A stretch of 64,000 nt of DNA from Cliona cf. orientalis (GCA_963930775.1 OZ005702.1:6262001-6326000), one strand, 5' to 3'; counted from the stretch's first letter, positions 31,398-43,473 are shown. Notes: generated by a model not told the origin, from the sequence alone. Translations and numbers: made by a program.

Positions 31398-34300
31398 ATG
31401 ACAACGCCTCTTCCCCAGACTACTCTAAGGCTGGTAAAAGAGGAGCCTCAGTCGTCGTACGAGCTGAAGGAAGTATCTCTGCCAGCTCTCCAGGAAGATG
31501 AGCTGCTGGTGAAGGTTGGAAAGGTGGCTCTTTGTGGGACTGACATCAGCCTCTATCAGTGGAACGCTGGTGAGATACACAGAACTCTCTACATGCTGCA
31601 TGTCTATGTACTCATCTCAGGACCGATAAATTTGAGCACAGCTAGTTCTCTAATCTCACATACCAGTCACAGGCCCAAACCGTAGTCACTTGTAGCCAGC
31701 CCCCTGTAGCTACATGTATATACACTGTGTGCGGAAAGGGATCTGGTGACCTTGTGCACCTTTTTTTACCAGACCTCTTTTCGTGTGCATAGAGGGGAAT
31801 GAGTTACGAGACCGGCCAACCCACTGCCAGTCCTCAGTGTTTACTGAGGCTCAAATGTTTATGGTTCTCAAATATGCTCATCCTAAGGCCAAGCTTTTTA
31901 GATAAACCGCCCGCCCGCATACTCTTGGCATCTTGATGGTGACAGGAAACAAGGATATTATTAATACTGGCCTAAACTCTCTGCTCTCACTAAAACTAGA
32001 GCTCTATAGAGCACATATCCCGCACACTCTGTAGCCACTGTAGCGTAGTATTGCAACACTCTATGACATAGGTGTTTTATGACTTAACGACCCATTCCAA
32101 CACTGAGCTTGAGCATGCACACTGTCACATCAGCATACTATTTTGCTAAAAGAGTGAGTGTGGTTGATAAACCACAGGCATGCTGAACAGAAAATGCAAG
32201 ATTTGTAGCACTAGTAGGCCTTTTTGAGGAATTCGAAGTGCGTATAAACCAGTTTTTCACCGATATCTACTGATTGGTTGTGCTTACAGCATGCACAGAT
32301 GCCTGGAACGTGAGATCTGGTAATTTTCGTGCCAACAACGACAATGACAACGATAGACGGACTCACTGATTGCTTTACCCCTTGCGCATGCGTGCGGGAT
32401 AATAATTATCCTGACCTGGGTTGGACTTTGGGGATGAGGATCAGATGCAATAAAATATTCCTATATATAGTGCCTGTGGACACTTAAATATAATTTCACT
32501 ATTTCAGTCCACAGGTGCATGGGGCACTTATACATTAATTTTGTTTTGTAGTTGCAGAAGAGATTGCTGAGGTACCTTTCACTCCAGGCCATGAAATGGT
32601 AGGGCAGGTGAGCCTATACGTCATATTACATGAGTGTCGCTGGAGCTTATCTTGACTGTGTTACCTGCATAGATCATTGCTGTTGGACCCAGTGTACCAC
32701 CAGAGTACTCCATCGGAAGAAGGATATGTGTGGAAAATCACTTTTATTGTGGACACTGCTATCAGTGCACTCACGGTATTGCTACAATCATTACAATAAT
32801 ATTATTATCGTACATTTAAATAGTACTCATGGCCTCTTTATTCAGATCTGAAGCATATTTGTCAGAATCTGAATCAATTTGGTTATGGTAAAGGTACCAA
32901 GCATGGTGGATTGTCTGAGTATACCATCATCCCAGCCAAGTATGCCTACCTACTCAAGACAGATCTTGATGACTCTAGGGCCGCTATTCTGGAACGTGAG
33001 TAAACAATTTGACAAGAATAGAAATTTTTATGCCAAGAGTGATAAATTATGCACGTTTATGCTTTGTGTGCATGAAGCTTGTGGAGTTGCGCATCAAGCT
33101 CTTGAAGGGATTGAGCCAAAAGGACAAGATATTCTAGTACAAGGTCAGCAGTAGTTAAAGACATTATTATTATTATTATGCTAGCTGGATCTCTCCTACT
33201 AAGCATCAACTTAATTGGACGTTTATTGCAGGATGTGGGCCAGTAGGTCTTCTGGCGATTGGTATCGCAAAGGTCATGAGTGCAACCAAAGTGTAAGTGG
33301 GATACTCGTGCTGTTATTAAAAGGAATTACCTCATTTACAAGGAATATCTGCACATATTGTAGGCTTGCAGCTGATATTGTACCTGGTCGATTAGAATCT
33401 GCAAAATTGGTTGGAGCTGATGTTACAATCAACTGTAAAGAAGAGAACTTAAAGGACAGAGGTATATACTCCTGCAACAATGATGATATTATTATGCACA
33501 TAGAGATTGTTATATTAATTGAATTTTTCCAATGTTATTTTTGATTATCATAGTGATGGAAGAAACTGGTGGTAATGGTGTTGGACGAGTGTTTGAAGCT
33601 ACCGGGGCAGCTGTTATGATCAATAACTGCTTCTCCTTGCTGAGGTAAGAGTGTATTGAGGATACCGTATTTGCTCGATTAGACGCCTCTCTCGATTAAT
33701 TGCTGCTCTCGAATAGTCACCGCACTTCCGGAAGTGCTGAAAGAGATAGTTGCCGCTCTCGAATAGTAGCCGTGCCGCGCCACGCCTACTATTTGAGAAG
33801 GACGTTAGCACGTGAACATACCTCGCTACTCGTTCTCGGTGGCAGGCATGGCAGGTACAAAAGAGTATTTAGCAGTCTTATAGAACAAGTTTTAACGTTC
33901 ATCTACATCAGAAAAGGGCCAGAATCTCCTAGTTCAGAGGTGTCGATCGACCGTTTCTCTACAGATTGCCTCTCTGGTAGCTAACTGATATTAATAAACG
34001 CCGCTCTCGAATAGTCGCCGCTCTCGAATAAACGCCGCACAAACTCAGGCAATGAAATAAATAGTAGCCGCGGCGTCTGATCGAGCAAATACGGTAATTA
34101 ATGAGTAGCATTGTCTCTAAACTATCCAGCTGTTTTCAGATCAATTATTCATCTTGGTTTGCAGAAAAGGAGGGAAAATTGCTATGATTGGACTTGCAAA
34201 GGTATGAAGAATCAATAATCAGTGTTAGTTGCTATACCATATAGCGGGAAACTTTCGTGGGAGAAAACTTTCACGAATTTCGCGATTTTTCTGCCATCCG

Positions 34301-35389
34301 TGAAAATTTTCTCCACGAAATTCTAGGCATGCCACACCCATTATGCGACCAGTTTTAACATTCCGCGAAAGTTTTCTCCGCGAAATGCTCCTTTCCTACC
34401 GATCCGCGAAAATTTTCTCCCTCGAAAATTTACCGCTATACGGTAATACTGAACAGTGATTAAGTCAGGTGTAATACCTGTTAATGGCTTGTAAGCTTAG
34501 CACATCAAGCAAGCTGTGTGTTATGTTCATACATCCAGTCCCCTCTTCACATTGAAGATCCTCTTCCCAATGTTGTGTTCAAGTCGCTGACCCTCAAGAC
34601 ATTTCATGGCAGGAGAATCTTCAGAGACTGGGAGCAGTCAGAGCAGATACTCTACAAGAACTTGTATGTTATCAATAGTGTTCACACAAGTAGATCAATG
34701 GCTTGATTTAGCTCAAAATAAAAATTTAATGCTCATCCACAGCCTATTTGTGCTCTGTGATCATTGACGTCTGTTGCATGAGCACTCTGTGTTTAATTAA
34801 TATCGTAGAATCTCCCATAATGATTGGTGCTACTATAGATCTTGTCATTTTACATTACCACTTGCAGGGTGAATACAGCTCCTATCATAACTCATGATTA
34901 TTCTCTGAGCCAATTTGAAGAGGTAGGTGACGACTACGTACGTGCATTTACATTGTCCTTCACTGTGTGTATGGCCAATAAATTTCATGAGAAAAATTAT
35001 ACTATTACCAATTTAGATAGAATATATAATAATTACGTCCCCATAACACTCTAAGACTTCACAAAAATTTATGATTACCGTATTTCTTCTAAAAATTCGG
35101 CATGAAAATAATAATATTGCTTTAGCTTCGCCGAATTTTTAGAGGTTAATATTCAACATTCTGTCTGAATGCGCATTCCATTCCCGTTTATAGCATATAC
35201 GCATGACGACCTTTGCTGAAAAATTAGAGACTATATTCAATCATTCGGTAAAGGGTGCCGAATTTTTAGAAGAAATACAGTATCAAAATTTTAACAGTGA
35301 TACACCACATTCTTCATTTCCCTATGTAGGCATATCGTGTCTTGATGTCTGGAGAAGGTTGTAAAGTGCTAATTACTCCAAGTAAATAA
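31398..35389 (+). CDS. Zinc-dependent MDR dehydrogenase, L-threonine 3-dehydrogenase-like, 12 exons
   Basis: Exons: 31398-31569, 32552-32607, 32673-32775, 32846-32995, 33078-33143, 33232-33292, 33364-33461, 33554-33644, 34165-34201, 34539-34663, 34868-34922, 35330-35389. They give 357 aa, with every phase consistent. Catalytic zinc ligand region CGTD (Cys46) and GHE (His71-Glu72). Structural zinc Cys102, 105, 108 and 116. Rossmann GCGPVGLLAIG at about 183-193, with acidic residue in LAADIVPGRLESAKLVGA for NAD. The E.HFYCGHCYQC layout and HGGLSEYTIIPA resemble threonine 3-dehydrogenase, but other sugar-alcohol dehydrogenases of the family are possible, so substrate is inferred. An upstream in-frame Met at 31305 is less likely. 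Introns carry three MITEs. An AATAAA overlaps the stop codon (35385-35390). Confidence 0.85.
33665..34094. mobile_element. 430-bp TIR MITE in dehydrogenase intron
   Basis: TA-CCGTATTTGCTCGATTAGAC and complement at the far end, with TA. Repeated 'gccgctctcgaatagt' motifs make open frames on both strands that are not genes. Confidence 0.88.
34237..34443. mobile_element. 207-bp TIR MITE in dehydrogenase intron
   Basis: TA-CCATATAGCGG at the left and CCGCTATACGG-TA at the right. Internal alternating 'cgcgaaaattttctcc' repeats. Confidence 0.85.
35078..35280. mobile_element. 203-bp TIR MITE in last dehydrogenase intron
   Basis: TA-CCGTATTTCTTCTAAAAATT and its complement (AATTTTTAGAAGAAATACAG-TA). 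Ends 49 bp before the last exon. A diverged relative begins at 63744. Confidence 0.85.
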
Positions 35390-35674
35390 AATTAATAACA
35401 ATAACAATAATTATTGCAATAATTAGTAGCTACTACATGGTAAATTTTAACATTATTGTGTGTGTATCTATCCTACCATCTTCTTTGTGAGGATATTCTG
35501 ACGTCATGTGTGCGCAACCTTAAGATACCAGACAGTTAAAATGTTTTAAGACCATGTGCACACAATCACGTGAGAAACACATGACACTATATCTATAATA
35601 ATATTATTATGGACCCTTAGAAGAAATAATATTATGGCATACATACAATCATAAGTTTATTGATCATGCAAGCA

Positions 35675-38198
35675 TCAGTTAACAGGTACTCCGACAATGC
35701 TTGCTATGGTTTCCAAGACATTCTTGTCTCGCACAATGGCACCGTGGTCAATGCCTTGAAACACAGTACACTTGAATGGATACCCACTGTTCTGCCATCG
35801 AAGACAAATCTCAGAGCTTGGCTTATTAATAGTATTATCTCCATCATCAGTTATTACTGAAGGCACTGCATCAGGAAAGTTTGAACGATATACGTACGTC
35901 ATTGGTGTTGGAATACCAAGCCCATAGAAACAGTAGGTAGGGACGTTTGGAGGTGGCCAATCAATATCAAGGTGTGAAAGCTGATCGTATCCCTGTGGAT
36001 ATCCAGCATCAGTGAAAAGTTGTTGGTAATCATTTGCCGTGTAGTTTTGAGTGGAGGTGCTGACAAGTACCGTGTCGTTCCAGATTGACGTACGAGGCAG
36101 CAAGTAGAATAGACTGGAGAAAGTACGATAGAGCGACGCAGGAAAATACGTTTTACTCTCAATTGGTAGTCCACTTAGTAGCATGCCTAACCCACTATTG
36201 GCACCATTCCATGCTCCTGCCAGGGTCACATAGCTGTGAATGTATTGATCTTTCCAATCTTGGTCCACCACATTAGTCAGGAAGTAGAGAGAGACTGGAC
36301 CTCCCATGCTGTGAGCAACCAGAGTAACCTTTGTATTGTTGTTTTGTCTGTACATTGTTTGAACTAGCTGCTTTAGATCAGCATAGTATCCTCTCTGATT
36401 GAGTTGCACTGTGTAGGGGTATAATTAGAATCTGATTGCTGTAACATAAGTATTTTTGTGTTAATAATGCTTTAGTGTTGTAAGCCAGTGTTTTTTCAAA
36501 GATGCAGCATCGAAAATACACCCCCCCCCCCCACACACATACCAAATACCAAACACACTATGTCATGCACACATATTATGCATTGAGAACGTTACTAAGG
36601 GCTTATAGACTCTTAAAGGAGAAGATCGAGGGTAGGCATGTAAGTAGGCACCTGGCTGCAAAATTCATATGCAAACTAAAAATAGTAGAAATCCTCAATA
36701 TGCATAGCGAAGTTCAGACAGCAGCTGTTACTATAATAAGTTACAAGCCACTATCTGATCTGAATTTCACTAAGCTAGTACACAGGATAGTACGGCAGTT
36801 ACATGCCCTCTCCCTGCCCTTTGGGATCCTTGATGATACACAGTACCATTATACGTACCAACAGCTAGCCTCCAGTCATACGGAGCTGCTCTAATGTTGA
36901 CATTCTTGGTGTAGCCTCGATCTTCGAAGAATTTCACAAAGGAATGAAAGTAAGGGAATATGCCACTTAAATCAAGAATTTCAACTGATGATGTGTTACC
37001 AAATTCATCTGCAGTTACGGTAACATCTTTGGCATTGGAATAACCATTTTTATAGTCGAGTCTGCAAGCAAACCATCAAAATAAAACCTAAATAATTTTG
37101 AAACTCCAAGAAACTTACATCATCTGACTCGTAAAACACTCAGGAGAAACTGACACATTTATGTAGAGCCTGAATGTGTGGCCATTAGTGCTGCAGACTC
37201 CAGTACTGGAATCCTGAACATTCAACCGAGATCCTTTGTATCCTGGAACTGAATAGAATATTATAGTCAGAGGAAATCTGAAATATCTGCTCATTGTGAT
37301 TATTTTATCATGTACATACAATGAAGATACATCAGGTGTATATACAATGGGACATGGCTTGATCCCAGTGAAAGGTTTGACGGTACATGTAATCAGTGAC
37401 ATGTGCAAGAGTATTATAGTATCTAAAAATTAATCATGCGGACGGAAATCAGTGCCTTTCTGGTATAAATAAGTAATTATTTTTTCTTCTCTTTATTTGA
37501 CGAGATATGGACAAGTGCATGAGGCTACACAGCCATTACATTATTCTTCAGCCAGTTGATGGTGCACTATTCTGAATCAATGGATTGATCTCCTCGAACA
37601 CTGTACTGACGATGGTGCAAGGTTGGATCATAATTAGCTACTGCCAATGGCTTCTGGAGGTGGTCAGTTTGAGCGTAACTACTTTCCTTGATGTATTATG
37701 TCGTATCTCTAACCCTTATGCTCTGTCTAACAGACAGACTCCCTCAGCTGAATTCATGAGCTATGCATAATAAAGCATAATCACCTCCGCAAAAAGAAAC
37801 AATATTAGCCAAAAAAGGAAATTCACAATGCTGCAATTGTGGACAAAATTTCCTTTTTTGACCAAAGATTTTAGTGACATTGTATACATGCACGTACCAT
37901 ACGGCAGTTAATTTAATATGTTGACATTTTTATCTAGATCTTTGTCGAAACTGTACGAGCCTAATCATGAATAGGCTAATAATAATGTCACTGTAGATTT
38001 CTGTGTAGAACGTTGGTGGCTATTCTCTCAGTATTCACCCCCCAATACATAGATAAAATTAAAATTCCTGACAATACGTAATATATATTGCAACTCACTG
38101 ATGAGAATAGGGCTGGGATTGACGCTGTCCTGCGCGGCAACGACGTCGAAGCTACTGACAGTAGCTAAGAAAGCAGTAACCAGAGTGAGAAACAACAT
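35675..38198 (-). CDS. LCAT / lysosomal phospholipase A2 (PLA2G15)-like secreted alpha/beta hydrolase, 4 coding exons
   Basis: Exons (minus): 38099-38198, 37119-37248, 36859-37061, 35675-36408. They give 388 aa. Members transfer or release acyl chains from phospholipids in extracellular or lysosomal compartments. Signal peptide MLFLTLVTAFLATVSS; PILIIPGYKGSRLN is the oxyanion/lid-side start of the fold; then RGYTKNVNIRAAPYDWRLA; nucleophile motif VTLVAHSMGGPVSLYFL (Ser); catalytic Asp in ITDDGDNTIN and His in QGIDHGAI. All triad residues are present, so it is probably active. The start was set at the Met opening the hydrophobic signal, because the longer open frame upstream has no ATG. A poly(A) signal (AATAAA, minus) lies at 35656-35661. 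It is convergent with the dehydrogenase gene. Confidence 0.88.
36409..36858. other. Intron of the LCAT-like gene
   Basis: Contains a short poly-C/CA tract at 36521-36540 and a plus-strand open frame (36502-36894) without domains. Nothing else was recognised. Confidence 0.6.
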
Positions 38199-38512
38199 GA
38201 TCCACGTACTACCATCAAAGGTGGTTGAAATATACCGATTTGCCAGTGCTTGAGGTCCGCTGGGCTGGGCTGGGCTGGAACTCACTCGCTGGCGTAGGTC
38301 CGCCCAGACTGTCTACGCATGCGCATCACGTAAAAAATTTATAATGGTCCGCCCTCGTAAACATTAATGTTGCCAAACAATAATTATTGTGACTGAGAGA
38401 AATTATTTATAGGTGGAATATACATGTGCACACAAAAACGACTAAGTTAGCTATAATATTATAGCTACGATTATAGGCAGCCATAATTTTTTTTCCCGTG
38501 GGTACTGTGTAC

Positions 38513-40408
38513 TTATGCATGGTTGCTGTTAGTGAGGTTTCGAGAATTTTTAGTTGAGTCCATTCCTCTATAGCTAGACTTCATACTAGTTTCATCTTCA
38601 TACTCCTCTGGGTGTAAAATACGATCTGGAAGCTCAAAGTCATCCTTGCTCTCTGAGTTATCTGTTTGCTGATTAATTTCAATATCAGGCTTCTTTTTCA
38701 GTTTCAAACAACATAATTTTTGTTTCGTGGAAGAAGGAATCCATTTTAGTACCTTCTTGATAAATTTGTAGCATGCAAATCCAACCATCACTATCATTGG
38801 TACAGTCGCGACAAAACTTCCAACAAAAAGGTACATTGTCCCAAATATATTACCATTATCTTGGCCACTATACTTGTCGAGAAGTACAGAAATCAATGCC
38901 ATACTGGCCAAGATTAGGGAATCAATTGTATTCATGAACGATTTCTTATAGGGTTGAACTATAGCAATCATAAGACTGCATCCGGCATATACGATGGCTA
39001 CAAAAGTGTATGAAGCACTCACTGGTATTTGATCGATGAAAGTGAAGTTGATTATTAACCTGAGAAAGAAGTAGAGTGACGCTAAGCTCCTCATATCTCT
39101 TCCACCATTAAGTCCATCTCTAAAGCAACAGTAAAACTTTTCAACAAAGATATTGATCGATGCAATTGCGTGATTACTAAATCGACACTTAAAGAGTACT
39201 GATCTAAAGCCTCGTACTGGATAGAGCGCTAGGAGTAGCGTTAAAGGAATAACAGCTACTAAAAATATCATGATTGAGATGATTACAAACGGAAGATGTT
39301 CCTTGCTGAAATATTCAACCCTTGGGTCTACTTCTACATTGAAATTCAGCACTACTGTGCCATTATTTAAGTTGTATGTAATGCCATAAGACAAAATACG
39401 GAATGTGGTGAACAACAATTTAGCATAAGAAAGAAGAAAGAAGGTAGCGAAGACGTCAATCAATGAATACTTGGCCTTGAATTTCATGTTTGTCAACTTT
39501 GAGAGGCATTGCTTTACTTTGGACCACAGCCAAGTTATTGGCTTCAGATCACGAGTGTGAAGCTTGATAAAAAACCAAGTTATTCCAATTAAGCAGAGGG
39601 GGTAGAAGGCAGAAATGTAATAGAGAGTGACAGTGTGAATTCGTTGAAGTTTGGGAGAGACACAGAATGGGGGAAGGATATATCGAAAAAAATCCAAATT
39701 CCAAAAGCCATAAAATGTAATCACGATGCTTATAAAATGAGCTGTGTAGCCAGAATCAAAGGAATTATTTTGTAGGCGGAGCAGGGTAGAAACACCAATT
39801 TGACAATAGAAAACATAGGCTAGTATTGGAGCTGATGTCATGCTGATTTGAAAGAACAAGATAATAAAGTAGAATACTGTAATGGGAACAAATTCCATGA
39901 ACAGGTAGAGGGGCACACCATACCAAGCATTGGTACAATCTGAACACCTCAACTCTCGAGACACGATTGAGCGTCCAAAACCGTCAAGACATTCAGAACA
40001 TGCCAGGCCATTGCTATTCAGTGGTCCACACATGTATTCATTTAGCATCGATACGTTCTTAGGAAGTCTAATGTACCTATCTGCTGTTATGTTGTGATCT
40101 TCTGCTGTACGATAATCGCACGAACTTACATAGAATCCCTCTCCATGCTCATATGTCATACAGTAGCCAAGTCTGACTTGAGCTCCATCCTCGGTACACC
40201 GTACAATACCAGTGGTACTTGGGCTACTGAAACACTCACACTGTTTAGTCGAATGATTGTAGACAAACCATGGAGGGCACTGTGAGTTATCAGATTCTTC
40301 TGTATGTACATGTGGTCCACTTCCATCACTAACACAGTACGCCACTGTGCAGCTAGCTACGAGTAGGATGATCACTGTGCTGTATACGAAGTCTGCTTGA
40401 TCCTTCAT
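38513..40408 (-). CDS. Intronless cysteine-rich multi-pass membrane protein, 631 aa
   Basis: Uninterrupted frame. A hydrophobic N-terminus (about 8-25) acts as signal. It is followed by an ectodomain to about residue 165 with paired cysteines (CPPWFVYNHSTKQCECF, YCMTY, CGPLNSNGLACSEC, CSDC) and N-glycosylation sequons. About ten hydrophobic helices follow (about 170-560) and then a charged cytoplasmic tail rich in K, E and S. I do not recognise a characterised family. From memory, similar cysteine-rich, single-exon, many-pass proteins are numerous in sponge predictions, which is background and not proof. The repeated-cysteine ectodomain plus membrane core suggests a receptor or channel-like role, but no function is assigned. 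Codon use and length look like an expressed gene. Confidence 0.9.
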   Translation of the reverse strand: MKDQADFVYSTVIILLVASCTVAYCVSDGSGPHVHTEESDNSQCPPWFVYNHSTKQCECFSSPSTTGIVRCTEDGAQVRLGYCMTYEHGEGFYVSSCDYRTAEDHNITADRYIRLPKNVSMLNEYMCGPLNSNGLACSECLDGFGRSIVSRELRCSDCTNAWYGVPLYLFMEFVPITVFYFIILFFQISMTSAPILAYVFYCQIGVSTLLRLQNNSFDSGYTAHFISIVITFYGFWNLDFFRYILPPFCVSPKLQRIHTVTLYYISAFYPLCLIGITWFFIKLHTRDLKPITWLWSKVKQCLSKLTNMKFKAKYSLIDVFATFFLLSYAKLLFTTFRILSYGITYNLNNGTVVLNFNVEVDPRVEYFSKEHLPFVIISIMIFLVAVIPLTLLLALYPVRGFRSVLFKCRFSNHAIASINIFVEKFYCCFRDGLNGGRDMRSLASLYFFLRLIINFTFIDQIPVSASYTFVAIVYAGCSLMIAIVQPYKKSFMNTIDSLILASMALISVLLDKYSGQDNGNIFGTMYLFVGSFVATVPMIVMVGFACYKFIKKVLKWIPSSTKQKLCCLKLKKKPDIEINQQTDNSESKDDFELPDRILHPEEYEDETSMKSSYRGMDSTKNSRNLTNSNHA

Positions 40409-42293
40409 TTTACTCCAAGACTTGTCTTAGGCTAGCTATATCTGCACAGCTAACCTGTTGTTTATGTCGATAAAGAATAGTTTATGAGACGTTTTAAAGG
40501 TACCTGGATCTATTCCTAGAAGTTTAGCGGAAATAATGATAGCTATTGATGTGTTTCCTCATTGCTAACCGTCAACACTAGCCTCAACTTTGATCTTCCT
40601 ACTTTGCTGTGTATGCCAGTATTAAATTTTCTGCCATACAGTCCCAAACTTGTTTGATGTAGCTATCCAATATCTAACTCATAAAAACTAATGGTGTGTA
40701 AAATTTTTATAGTGTCTTTTAATGGACTCTGGTGAGTGAGCCTATATGGTTGCCACAGCAATGGAATGATTGATCCTCCTGTAGTTATGAATGAATGGAC
40801 TATATTCCCCATAGTAATTCAGGAAATCTGTAGTCTATATAAGATATTTTTCTGCTAGTTGTATAAATAGCGTTTAACTTAGTTATTGGACTATGAAGTA
40901 TATATAAAATGACATTGCATGTGTGCATCTCAGTGTGTAGCTATACTGTTTTGAACTGCATATCTGGTACACACGGCTTAATTGTTGATCATTGGGACTA
41001 GTTGCTATGGTCCATTAAGTTACTCCTGGCGGCATATTATGCATGCATGCAGCAGTTGCCAAGGTCCACTAAATTACTGCAGTTGTTATAATATAATATA
41101 AGGTCTGGGTGTTGGAATGCAGCCATATCTACACTGTAATAAATGAATAGTGAACCTCACTACTTGGTTACCGTAGTGACATCTGTACATTTTGCTACAG
41201 ATGTCACTACCAAGTAGTGATATTCACTTTGAAATTCATTTTTTACAGAGTAGCTATAGTTCCTTGCACTCAGTCGGCTCTATTGTGGGAACAGTCAGAA
41301 GTCACTTCAAACAAATTTCTTCATTTCCCCTAAACTTTCCTGTTACACATTCTGGTCAATTTACCTTTCTTACCCATGCATCAATGGTATGGTTATAAAC
41401 AATTCATTTTGTACAATATCATGTTATTCTACAAGGTTACTTTGTTGTCATAATAATAATATAATGTAGCTATTGCATGCACTGTAGCTAGACTAAGTGT
41501 GCATACAAATGAAAGAGTTTATACTCCTGCAGAGTCAGGTAAGGCGCAAAGAAATTCACAATCAATGATAATGTATTTTTATATTAGTGAAATGAGTACA
41601 CAGATGTCACTGTGGTGCCTGACTCATTCAATCATACTCAGTCTTTAATTTTAAATTTTTAGCAGAGGAGAGGTCCGTAACAGGAGTAATGAAAGTTAAC
41701 CATGAAGGAGTGGGTGCTGGGGTCGCAGGTCAGATCGATGTCTTTCCTTCAAATAATATGAAGGGGAGGATTTTTCCTTGTATGCATGCGTTTTGATTAT
41801 AATAGCTATATAATATCATTTCCTAGTAGGTAATAATGTGGAGGAAATCTGCTAGGCTAAGTATATTATAGATTATATAGGTATTAGTTCTTCATACACA
41901 GTGTGATTTTGGTATGCATATGGTTGTCAAAAACTTTACGAGTCACAAAATAGTTGGCCAAAAATGATTTAAATAAAATTAATGCCAGTGACGTTATATA
42001 CATGGATGTACACGTAGCTATAACACTTATCACACCTCCCATGACATATTATACTGTTTCGATCGTCTTTACAAGTATAATTATTGTATGAGTTGGAATT
42101 TATGGTATTAAGTGGTTCCTTGTAAATTGAGATGGTTGTAATGTGACCCACGGAATATAACAGTTACTAGCTGCTACAATATTATTGGAAATACTTTACT
42201 TTTCCTTTCGGGATATTATTACTGATACATAAAGGAAATGGAGGAGAGCCAAGATCACTAATTTTCCTTGAGAGCTGCTGGCTCTAGCTTTGG
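40409..42293. other. Intergenic region
   Basis: AT-rich, with short open frames only. Contains one palindromic MITE (41132-41250). No conserved coding stretch was seen. Confidence 0.6.
41132..41250. mobile_element. 119-bp palindromic MITE
   Basis: Inverted arms carry 'cactgtaataaatgaatagt' and its imperfect complement. The core pairs 'agtgacatctgta' with 'tacagatgtcact' around an 8-bp loop. TA on both sides. Confidence 0.75.
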
Positions 42294-42300
42294 TATAAAA
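42294..42300 (+). promoter_or_regulatory. TATA box of the small secreted-peptide gene
   Basis: TATAAAA followed by GG, 113 bp upstream of the ATG at 42413. This is the clearest TATA element in the window and implies transcription starting near 42325. Confidence 0.6.
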
Positions 42301-42412
42301 GGACGAGCTCTTCATCAGCTTTTGTGGAACATCTCGATCTGAGACTCTAACTTCGGCCACTACAACCATCGAATCTTGCAAGATTGCCATAATATTCAAG
42401 CCACCTGCAGTA

Positions 42413-42926
42413 ATGAAGACCATCTCAGTTGCATTTTTGCTCACTGGTCTCCTGGCCGTCACACTGGCTTACCCCCTGAGGAACAGGGAGTCTGAAGAAA
42501 GGGAGGCTCTCGTCCAGATGCTACTCAGGAATCTTATTGGTGGTAATAACAAGTTCTTGAAGTTTTTAGTAGCATGACAATGTGTTAATTCATTGTTGCA
42601 TACTTTTATTTACAGATAAAACCAGCCGTGAGATGGAGGAACGTACTTACAACGGTATAATTAATTATAGCTACTATAAATTTTTGTATGTACCCGGTAT
42701 GTGGGAGAGTATTCTATTGCATAAAAAAACTCTAGTGTGCACAGGTTTGTTTGTAATAATTAATATCCCCTGTAATTGTTTTGGTAACACATTTGCCACT
42801 GTCATCTGCATGGTTATACAGTTCGTATACAATATATATACAGGATTAATAATTTCAGTTCTAAGAATTTCATAATGGTAACTGTAGCTAGTTCTGATAC
42901 ACACAGGTAAAGTGAAGGATGCTTGA
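42413..42926 (+). CDS. Small secreted protein or peptide precursor, 62 aa, 3 exons
   Basis: Exons 42413-42542, 42616-42654, 42907-42926, all joined in phase 1. The first exon encodes a textbook signal peptide (MKTISVAFLLTGLLAVTLAY), probably cleaved near A19, then PLRNRESEEREALVQMLLRN. The rest is short and charged and ends TYNGKVKDA before the stop. There are no cysteines, so it is not a knottin-type peptide. Basic sites (NR, NGK) could be processing sites, but that is speculation. No homologue recognised. The upstream TATA box and the three matched splice junctions support a real gene despite its size. Confidence 0.65.
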
Positions 42927-42987
42927 ATTATACTTATTAATACTATTACTAATAATAATATTATTTTAGTCATTATATCCATTTGAT

Positions 42988-43473
42988 ATGATATCCTTTG
43001 AGAGCTGGCATGTTCATGTTACAGTAGCTATCATGGCTATAATTATTTCACAAGCACATGCACAAGATTTTTATGTCACCTGCTATGATTCTTCGGATTG
43101 CTCTGGATTGCCATCCTTGCCAAAGCTTAAGTCGAAATGTTGCCTACATCCTTACATCTCCTACAAATATGTAGTGGAAAATCCGAAAGACTGCATGTTA
43201 TGGTAAGTAATTAATTATAAGTATATTTTGACAGTGTCATAGATAAGTTGATGCACATATTTAAAATAATAATAAAATATGACTTACAAACATTCTTATC
43301 ACTACTAGAAATGTATAGCTATAACTTTTAAAGGATAGATATTGTCCATGCATCCTCAATAATTTCAGCTCAGTCTATGGTAGCTAATAGTAATTTTTAT
43401 GCTTCATTTCTTTGATATGCATCAGTGATACTTATCCGCAATAATTTTATTATGCAGTGGTATTCAGGGCTGA
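42988..43473 (+). CDS. Small secreted cysteine-containing protein, 2 exons
   Basis: Exon 1, 42988-43202: hydrophobic signal (VTVAIMAIIISQAHA) then a mature part QDFYVTCYDSSDCSGLPSLP with KSKCCLHP and DCM. The donor is gtaagt. The best second exon is 43458-43473, giving a last CGIQG and a stop, in matching phase. Six to seven cysteines in about 50 residues suggest a disulfide-bonded secreted domain. Family not recognised. The terminal exon is tiny and could be wrong. It lies just downstream of another small secreted gene on the same strand. Confidence 0.6.

Noticed and set aside
33700..33984. 94-codon plus-strand frame in the dehydrogenase gene
   Set aside because: Lies wholly inside a TA-flanked MITE made of short repeats.
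42196..42462. 88-codon minus-strand frame
   Set aside because: Antisense to the TATA box, 5' UTR and signal peptide of the small secreted gene, with no domain of its own.
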